A DNA stretch of 64,000 bases from Gelatoporia subvermispora B. Lineage: Eukaryota; Basidiomycota; Agaricomycetes; Polyporales; Gelatoporiaceae. Location: assembly GCA_000320605.2 (NCBI GenBank), contig KB445824.1:82001-146000 (forward strand), read 5' to 3'. Position 1 is the stretch's first letter. Every line of letters starts with the position of its first letter. Positions 56,243 through 64,000 of the stretch are shown piece after piece. The notes beneath the pieces were generated by a model. The model searched no databases, was not told the origin of the DNA, and worked only from the letters and a program-made list of their open reading frames with translations. The translations under genes and the position numbers were made by a program.

Positions 56243-59200
56243 GTGGGATATTGGGTGTTCGTTTTGTTTAGCTTAGCTTGTAGGATATCTGAGGCTCGTA
56301 TCGTTTGCTGTAATCCTATGAACAGACTCGTGTTCAGGCTTCGGGGTAGTTGTCTCGGATTGGCTGCTCGGGTTTGGTGTAGCGCGTGTGAGGCAGAAGA
56401 TGGTGCGCGAAGTACTGTCTGCGTTAAGACCCAACCAACCCTTGATCAGATACCACGTTGATCAGAAGCGCCGCGACCAATGTAAATGGGAATTCCATGT
56501 GGATCGCAGAGGCTGAAGGAGCCGCAGAACGCCGCCGCGGCGCCGACGAGGTTCGAAGAGATTGGTATGACGAGTGCGACGGCAATGCGCGCCAAGTGCG
56601 AGGATATTTTCGGTATCATGCTCGGCTTCCAGTCATGAGGTGCTGCCTCCGCGCTCAAACTCGGAGATCCCCGCAGCGAGCACGTCGATTGACGGAGACG
56701 AAGTCGTCTAACAAGCGCGATTATGCCAACGTCAACATCGCCGTCGCAACCCTCGTCGCCTCCACAATTCCGAACGCGGTGGACATGAACTTTACTGACT
56801 CTCCTGGGTGGATCTGCGCGAGCTGATTATGTTCGCAATGTTTGCCTTTAGACCAGGGACGGCAAGCTCATGGTCGAGGACATCGTCGGCGGAACCTTCG
56901 TGAGACGTGCAGAGGACAATGCTCGAATGTCTGTGCACATCTTCCACTGCGCACATGGCTACAGTCTACAACCGATAGCTGGAGTATCAAAGCCAGTTGC
57001 GACCCGCACCAAGGGGACTCTATTTAGATTTCGCGGTCAGTACTCAAGCCACTGTACCGACCCATTCAAAAATGGAGCTACGCACTTGTGGATAGCAAGC
57101 CCATGCAGCGCGAAAAGGATCATGAGACAATCATCGGCTACGACGATGTGAACCAGCTCTTCTGGTTCCATGAACGCATCTTGGGGATTATCTGACGCAG
57201 ACGGATAAAGTGGGCGCGAATCCATCTAGCTGAGGATTCTCGCACTTACTGGACGCATCGTGAAGTTCGACAGGACTGGCTGGGAACGTGCGTTCCTCAA
57301 AGAGTATTATCAGAAACGCTCGCTCGGACACTTCCTGGTCAACTTCAGCTGCATATAAGCCATACACATCGCAATGTTACACCGCGTACAACTTCCCCGA
57401 GATCGACGCAGCCGAGTAGAGTAACCCGGCAACGGGGCCCGCTGAGGCGAGCGCGGCGCCAACGCGTGTTGCGGCACTCACAAGTGACGAGTGCTGCGCG
57501 ATCTCTGCATCAAAGCCGTACACTGGTGCACTGCACACGAGGGAAGAGCCGTCGTGCGAGAGAATCGAGTGCGATACCGCCATGGCGAGCTATCTAGGCG
57601 TCGAGATCGTCCGTTATTGGCTGACCAAGAGCGTCATCATGCCATACATAGAACCAAACGCTCCATCTATGAGCTCGGGCGTAGGATGGCGGGATCAAGA
57701 AAAGACCACCGAGCGTGCCGCAAACAGAGCGAGGCCGCTACCGCTCGGTGACGCTCACGCAACACCGACGCTTTGGATCCGCGGATCTGGGCGGCGAGGA
57801 TTGGTGTCGCCGAGAATGTGGCAGCAACGCGCGTAGAGAATATACAGCAGAGTCTGGGGGTACCATACAACAGTCGTAGGTCATAGATCATCGCGTATTG
57901 ATCAACAATGGAAGATACGGCAGCAACATAGGGGGAAAACCACGATCAAATGAAGTCGAGCTGTGAACGAGTTAGAAGTAGGGAGGAGTGGAGGCGGTGG
58001 GAGTTGTATAGACGAGAGAGGTAAAAGGGCGACGAATAATACACGAGCATTGTCAGCTCTGTTTTCGGCCGTAGCTCCGGACAAAAGAAATACTGGACCA
58101 TCGGTCCTGTTAAGATCGCCTCAGCTTCGAAAGACAAAGTCTTTGCTGTTCGAGCTTCACCTTCTCGTTGCACAAATATATGCTCCAGGCTGGATCGCAT
58201 GAGACGTCTTTACCGAGCACAGCTCATCATCTCCCGTGTTGCCCAACGAGCCCCGGCGGGTCCAGACCGAGAACGCAGAGCCCAGCTTCGCGACTCCAAT
58301 GTCAACACGTCGAGATGGTGGTCCAGGGGACGTCTCGGCGTAGCTTAAACACGGTGAATGCGGTGACGCCCGCGTCTAGATCCCGAGCCCAGTGGTGTCG
58401 TGAGCGAACTATCCGGGCCAGTCGCAACTCAAGCGTTGACTGTGATCGCTGGCCGAAAGCCAGGGCTGCCAGAGCACGCTCGGGTAGGCGCAGAAATCGG
58501 ATTTGTACCGCAGACCGCAAACAGCGGAGACGACCAGTGGAACGTGCGCATCTCGAATGCGCCGTACTACCATACCAACAAGGATGTACGTTACATGCTA
58601 CGCAAGGCATGCATCCAGTACACAGCCGATCCATCGGCATAAGCAGAAGCAAGATCGGCGCGGGTACGACGCGTGAGCTTGTGGAACGCACATGTGCCCC
58701 GACGCGGTTGAACATCCGGACGGTAGTGTGGAGCGGCGAATGGAGAGAAATGAATGACACGGTGCGCGGATGCTTGTCTCTCGTGCTTGACATAGCATGC
58801 TGCACAGCGGATCTGCAGGAGATCCGTGCACTGCATTGTTTGTGGAGGCTTGAGCGGCCGGAGATGATTTTACTAGAAGTGATGTTGTGCTGGGATCGAG
58901 CTGGTCCTCGAGACCTCGGGGCTTCTGGCTTCGAGGTAGATAGAACCGCGGATTGGACGAGGCTGGATGGATGAGTGGGAGGGACGGTCGCCGCAACGTG
59001 AGAGGGGCGATCTCGCACGGGCCGTAGAGGTAGCACTTGGATGCTGTACCACGCCGCACACATACTCCAATGGTTCTTTATCGTCCGAGGTGAAACCTGG
59101 CGGAGGTTTGAAATGATTGGGTGAGGGGTGTTGGTGCGGAGCGACTGCCTGCAGAACGCGACCGGAACCCTGGCGCGCAGCACGCAGGCCAGAGCTGCAT

Positions 59201-59274
59201 CCCCGAGGCGGTTGGGCCTTGAAAAGCGGGCACGATAGTGTTGCTACTGCGCGCAGCCCTCTTTCCGGTGTACA
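56243..59274. other. Fragmented region around a glucan synthase relic
   Basis: Apart from the relic at about 56960-57410 I see only broken stretches, such as VNIAVATLVASTIPNAVDM (56729-56785) and VDLRELIMFAMFAFRPG (about 56810-56860), which may belong to the same or another decayed gene. 57420-59274 has long frames on both strands without recognisable domains. Confidence 0.3.
56960..57410 (+). pseudogene. Relic of 1,3-beta-glucan synthase (FKS family)
   Basis: Pieces in two to three frames follow the order of the fungal FKS catalytic subunit: APRGLYL, VLKPLYRPIQKWSYALVDSK, DHETIIGYDDVNQLFWFHERI, then a stop, then VKFDRTGWERAFLKEYYQKRSLGHFLVNF, a stop at the expected Trp, AIHIAM and YTAYNFPEI. 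The GYDDVNQLFW motif is diagnostic of the family as I know it. The full gene is about 1700-1800 codons, so under a tenth is left and it cannot function. Nothing convincing of the transferase core was found downstream. Confidence 0.75.
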
Positions 59275-59745
59275 TTGAATGTCAATCATCAGCTCGTCTT
59301 AGACGTACTAGTCGGCACGCGGACGGAAGGCGAGATTGACATCCGCACGGGCAAGACAGGCACATGTCCGTGTGGGAAACGCAGAAGCCTCGGCCTCGAT
59401 GCGTTCAGACATCAGGGCGGAAATTTCACTGACGAGTATGAGAGACAACGCGACGGGCGAACACTGTATTGTTCGATGTTCGTTCTCGACGGAAGGTCGC
59501 CAGGTGCGACCGGTGTCGGAAAGGCGCCGGCTTGGGTGCGTAGGAGTGGGCTGGACGTGGTGGAGGTTGGGAAGAAAATCTATGTATCTGCACCAAGAAT
59601 GGATTTAGAGCTGATGACTGGGTACGAGGTGCTGAAACGCTGTATCGAGGGCCGGCTGAGCACGAGCACGACTGAGAAGCGCCTTAGCGACTGGAAAGGC
59701 TGGTTGCTTGTCAATACCGGTGATTACCACGTTAGTAAGAGATGA
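59275..59745 (+). CDS. Hypothetical open frame, possible exon
   Basis: A 156-codon open frame with fairly even composition (includes TGTCPCGKRRSLGLDAF and VGKKIYVSAPRMDLELMTGYEVLKRC). It opens at TTG and has no early ATG, so if real it is an internal or 3' exon of a gene whose other parts I cannot find. No domain recognised. Confidence 0.25.
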   Translation: MNVNHQLVLDVLVGTRTEGEIDIRTGKTGTCPCGKRRSLGLDAFRHQGGNFTDEYERQRDGRTLYCSMFVLDGRSPGATGVGKAPAWVRRSGLDVVEVGKKIYVSAPRMDLELMTGYEVLKRCIEGRLSTSTTEKRLSDWKGWLLVNTGDYHVSKR

Positions 59746-59989
59746 ACGTACCACAACACCGAAGTCGACCCATTTCTATCCATTCCATAAGCTGTCGTCG
59801 CCCGTGGTACGTCACGGCCAATATCCTTGCTGTGCCGACGAAGTTGGTTGCGCTACTGCGAGTACGACCTGTCATCAAACGCTGCTGATGCTCAGTATCA
59901 GCAACTCTCCACAATCAACAGCAACCCCAACCACGTTGGATGGTTTGATGCAGCATTGGACCATCGCTATCCTGTAATTCGTGAAGGGT

Positions 59990-62900
59990 CACAAGCAGAA
60001 CGTCCGCCGTGTAAAACGCGCGGCATGCACGTGAGGCGACCCCACAGGTTGGTGCATCCCGTACGCGTGAAAGATGCGGAGGCTGTGAACAGCGTGCGCT
60101 TCCCGCATTTCCTGGTTAACTACGGGCCTCTGTACATAGGTGGATACAGCTACAGGGTGGGGTGAGGTGAAGCGTTGAGGTAAAGACTTCTCGAGCGTCT
60201 CGACATCAGGCCGAATCCGCCACTCTGTGGGTCTGCGGGACAGAGTGCGTTTGTCATGGATTCGATACTTGCCCGGCCGTCGCTAAGTCCTCAAGGGGTT
60301 TCTGCTAGCAGTGTCAGGTCGGAGAAGCGTCAGAGGTGCATTCACTCAGCACCTGACACGCATGCAGGTTGCCAGAGCCGTTGGCATGTAACTTCGATGT
60401 CCTTGTGCGAGTAGAGGGAGTCGGAAACACTGAACTCGACCGAGCGGGACATGTAAACACTGTGAACTGCGGTGCAGCGTCGGCATGCCTTGTGGTCACC
60501 GAAGCCCCGAAGCTCTAGAATTGAGGCTGTCAGATGGGGACAGGCGAAAAACACCGCACAAAATAGTTCGGAGACAAAAATGAGGTATAACTTTTGGGTT
60601 AGGCTGCGGCGCAGTGTACAGAGCCACGATGGAAGCCGGAAGGAACCGGGCGGTGACAGCCTCCGTTGGCGCAGCGCACAGAGTGAGGGAACAGAGACGG
60701 AGGGAACGAGACGGCCGAGAATCGTGCGTGCGTCAAGTCCGCGAATCTAGTTTCATTTGTGACTCGACGAACATTGAAGATACTCACGGAATTGGAGCTT
60801 TTGACGAGCCTCGCCGAACGTCGCTAGTCTGGCCGTTCGTTATTTCGGTTGATTTGGCACACCAGATAAGCATATTCGGCAGGACCCCGTATGACGTGCT
60901 CTATGTCCTTTCTTCATCGACATGGGAGACCACAGAGGGCCTTGTGCGCAGATACACTGCCAGCAGGTGCGAAGAAAGAAGAGGGCGTTGAGCGTGAAAC
61001 AGTCGGCGTTGTGTTAGAAGAAGGCAATTGGTGATACGAGCTGCGGACGTCCGTCCAATAAACTGACTCAGATATACAGAGCGGGAAAACTGAGCTTTAT
61101 ACGTCCGCCAGAAAACTGAATTGATGCAGTCATGGACCGACGAACGAGATCATTGGCAGACATTTTGAGCGACACAAGATAGTAGAACGATGAGCTATAA
61201 AAAAGTTGGACAGCTTTAGAAGCGTACTCCTGTTTAGGATAGCCTAGAACAAGTTGGATGGGTCTCAGCGTTCGGGAGGATACGAGCAAAAGTGAAAGCT
61301 TGCGAAGAGATGAGGGAGCGTGGGAGCATCGGCGTCGGGCCCGGGCGTCGGTCCGTAACTCCTCCCGTCGTGTTTCCCACGCTCGCGCCCTCGCGCAACC
61401 TCCTACGCGCTGAACTCACCGACGAGGACTGCCGCTAACGTGTGCCCAGGTGCGGAACAACAGCTTCAAGGCCGTATACATGCGCCCTTGGTGACCAGTG
61501 ACTCCCGGAGATGCGAGGTGCAGCGCCCTGCTAGGCTTGGCGGTGAATGTTTACATTTACATTTGCCCTTATTTCTGCTGCAAGGCCCGCAGCTTGACAA
61601 AGATGCTGCAGAAGCAAACGTTCGAGCACATCAAGGCAAGTAGATATTTCCGCAGATACTATATTTCAGCTTATGTATTTTCTACTGCCTGAACATCCAC
61701 GAGAGCCCGCCACCCCCTACCCCTCATTCAATTTTTTGGCGTCCCGTGGTGATATGGACCCACAGCCCTCCGTCAGCTACCTGGGATATCAGTGACACTC
61801 CCCGCTCCTCGACTGTCTCTTTGCTCATTTGGCGACACCCTTGGTCCACTCTCCTGGCCTGTACACTACACATTACACGATGGATGAAGCGTGCATGACA
61901 GTGCTGCATAGAGCTACCTCCATCACCGCGTCCGCTCAAAGTCCACTCACCTCGAAGCCAAGTTTTACACTCTTAGTCTTCATGCTGCCCGATTAAAAGT
62001 CTGCAATACGCATCCTGTGTATACCTGCTCTCTGAAACGCCATTTACTCACAACCGTTCCAAGTCTGTACCGCCTCAAGCTCAAGCAACGAAGTATGCAT
62101 GAAGTCTGCGTGTCGAGCATCGTCTCTGTAGTCCATGCGAGTATTCTACTACCTTGTTAGCCTTGCGCTTCTGTGACGCTCTTCATTCACATATATAACA
62201 CTATTCTTGTTGCAGCGCCGCCATTGCGATCGAAGTTCAGCTCGATCTCAGCTCAGCGTCATCATACATAGCAGAACCATATCCTGTTTCGCAAATGGCA
62301 CAGCGCAACGCCACACGTCAGCGAGCCTTCTTGCTGCCTGACTACATACATCTTGCGCAGAATCCGACGCACTTCGTTCCGGTGAAGCTCTAATGCAGCC
62401 GCATAGGGCGTTCATAGGTCAGCAGATCGAACACGCCGTCCTGTGGGACCGCCACTGCAAGCCTCGCCGCCACCCAAGTGTTGAAGCGTGTGGTGGTGGT
62501 CGTCAGTGGCTGACCCCTGAATGACAAGTGTACGAGCCTACCGTCTGTATGGGCTAGAGTCGAGATTCGATGAGTGCGGAGCGGGTGCAGACGCAAAGTC
62601 GTTGAAGGCCTCATCGGATCCAATCTTTGTGAAGCCTTCGTTCGCATCGCCCCTTAGAGTCCTTGTCGTCAGCATAAACATCAACGGGCCTCTGAAAATT
62701 GGTGATTTTTTGAGCCTGCACACCGTTTGCTCCTCGAGAGCCTTCTTCCTCTAACTGCTTCTCCAGCCCCACCATTTATCACTACATCAGGCTTTGCTAG
62801 GCTTCTCTAGTGATAGGCATCACCGCTTGATGTACTCGCCGGGTGCAGGAGCTTCTGCAACATGCAGACTGTCCCTAGCTTCCTCTTGCTTGAACCACCT

Positions 62901-64000
62901 CATGACACGCAGAAGTCCGGGTATGTCTGGTAGGAGGAGGCTTGAATTATCTTACTGCGAGAATCAAGCGTCACATACCTGATTCATCAGTGTTTACCGA
63001 TTCCAGTCAAATTGCCTAATCTTTCGTGTTCCTCCGCGGATCTGTCCAAGCCAAACGACCAAGGGGAGCTCGAGATCCTGCTACTCGCGGCTTTATATGA
63101 CGTCGATGGTGTGATGTATGCATGGCTGAAAAGGTGTGAGGAGTCGGTCTAGAATGATTCAAGCATTCAAGTCAGACGTTGCACCTCTCCGGATGCATAC
63201 TTAGTTCACGGCCGATACGCCTACAGCACGACACTCCCTAATTCACTGCATGCACGATAGTCGAAGTGTGCTTTGGCGGTATGATGCTTATTGGAGACCG
63301 TTCACGCGATCTGATCGCTAGTCTGGTCGCCTCGAGACGCCTCAGAAAGATTAAGAGTCGATAATGCCCTGACGACTGCGCGATGCGTCGAGAATAATCA
63401 TGGGGTCACACCAGCCGTCAGCATAGGTGGAAGGGACTGCCTAGCTTGTTCTATGGGTGACGAAGCAATGATAATCCGACAAGTCGCGGTATCGGCCATT
63501 GTCCAAGCGCGCTGCTTACTACGAAGATTTCCAGTTCAACTGATGCCATTTCTCGACTTACTGGCGCGACACCCACTGTGAAAGGTATTGCATCGAGTCT
63601 GAACTAATGTACCGATGTAAAGCATTGGGAAGAGGAAGGAGCTGGCTATCCTATGGCTGTCTGTGAGCTATATTGTGGCTGAGAGTCTAGTGAGTGCAAA
63701 TGCCGGCAAGCGCCGCGCTCGAAACGTCACTCCGACCGACGCTGCGCTTGTTGAGCCGTCTGTCTGCGCAACAACACACTCGAGATAGTGTTGGCGCACG
63801 GGCACTTGTCCACTCCGAAAGTACATTCACCGAGAGCATCTCCAAGAGCGTATGTTCCGAGTGACCGAGCATTCGAATTTCCTATCTCTGTTCATTTCCC
63901 TTTCGTAAGGCTACAAGCCTCTGCCCGCAGCATGAACGCGATATCGTTGCTGTACCTACATGTTGCAGATCTTTGTCGCCTTCGAATATTCTGTCTCTCC
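59990..64000. repeat. Direct duplication block B (reaches window edge)
   Basis: Partner of block A (51150-54970), same orientation; see there for matched pairs. No intact gene is supported. The copy continues to or past the right edge. Confidence 0.75.

Noticed and set aside
58168..59183. Overlapping long frames on both strands (268 and 293 codons)
   Set aside because: Neither has recognisable motifs, sensible start context or splice logic; GC-rich DNA gives such frames by chance.
1..64000. tRNA, rRNA, CRISPR arrays, long terminal repeats
   Set aside because: Scanned by eye for B-box-like motifs, regular spaced repeats and paired long direct repeats; nothing reached a level worth reporting. 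A tRNAscan or LTR search could overturn this.

Overview
The window looks like nuclear DNA of a basidiomycete fungus, most likely an Agaricomycete. Most convincing genes are broken by short GT-AG introns of about 46-70 nt, with occasional longer ones. The families fit that group: F-box-like paralogue arrays, a NACHT-WD40 NLR, a secreted class-3 lipase, a Set3-type PHD/SET protein and an AsaB/CmcJ-like enzyme. I rebuilt exon structures by hand from splice signals, reading-frame closure and comparison of paralogues inside the window. Every complete model given with exon coordinates sums to a multiple of three.

Layout. 1-27 kb is an accessory region. Six F-box-like paralogues, all on the minus strand, share one phase-0 intron near codon 200. 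Interspersed are an NAD(P)-dependent MDR oxidoreductase (5.5-6.8 kb), a coiled-coil unknown (20.7-22.0 kb) and a secreted lipase (23.9-25.1 kb). Two old direct duplications are visible: about 1.0-2.3 versus 2.8-4.0 kb, and about 8.9-12.3 versus 12.7-16.9 kb. The second carries an F-box gene in each copy, and one copy has lost its start codon. 27.9-31.9 kb holds a large Set3-like chromatin gene that looks like a conserved core gene. 33.6-41.1 kb is an immune-like pair: an 847-residue protein joining an uncharacterised fungal domain to a WD40 propeller, tail to tail with a 1391-residue NACHT-WD40 NLR. 42.5-46.1 kb has two tandem beta-carbonic anhydrases with identical exon lengths, separated by a decayed copy of the NLR 5' end. 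The duplicated unit was therefore NLR-start plus carbonic anhydrase. 46.2-49.8 kb has isochorismatase-family relatives: one seemingly broken in the middle, one lacking the catalytic cysteine.

50-64 kb is dominated by a third direct duplication (about 51.2-54.9 and 60.0-64.0 kb) flanking an intact AsaB/CmcJ-like oxygenase gene (55.3-56.2 kb) and a shattered fragment of 1,3-beta-glucan synthase (about 57.0-57.4 kb). Long stretches of 50-55 and 57.5-64 kb hold no gene I can support.

How it fits together: stable single-copy genes sit in islands among tandemly duplicating, decaying families (F-box, NLR, carbonic anhydrase, isochorismatase). The NLR and the WD40 fusion are the best candidates for a linked recognition system; the link is inferred from adjacency and domain type only. 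No tRNA, rRNA, CRISPR array or intact transposon was recognised.
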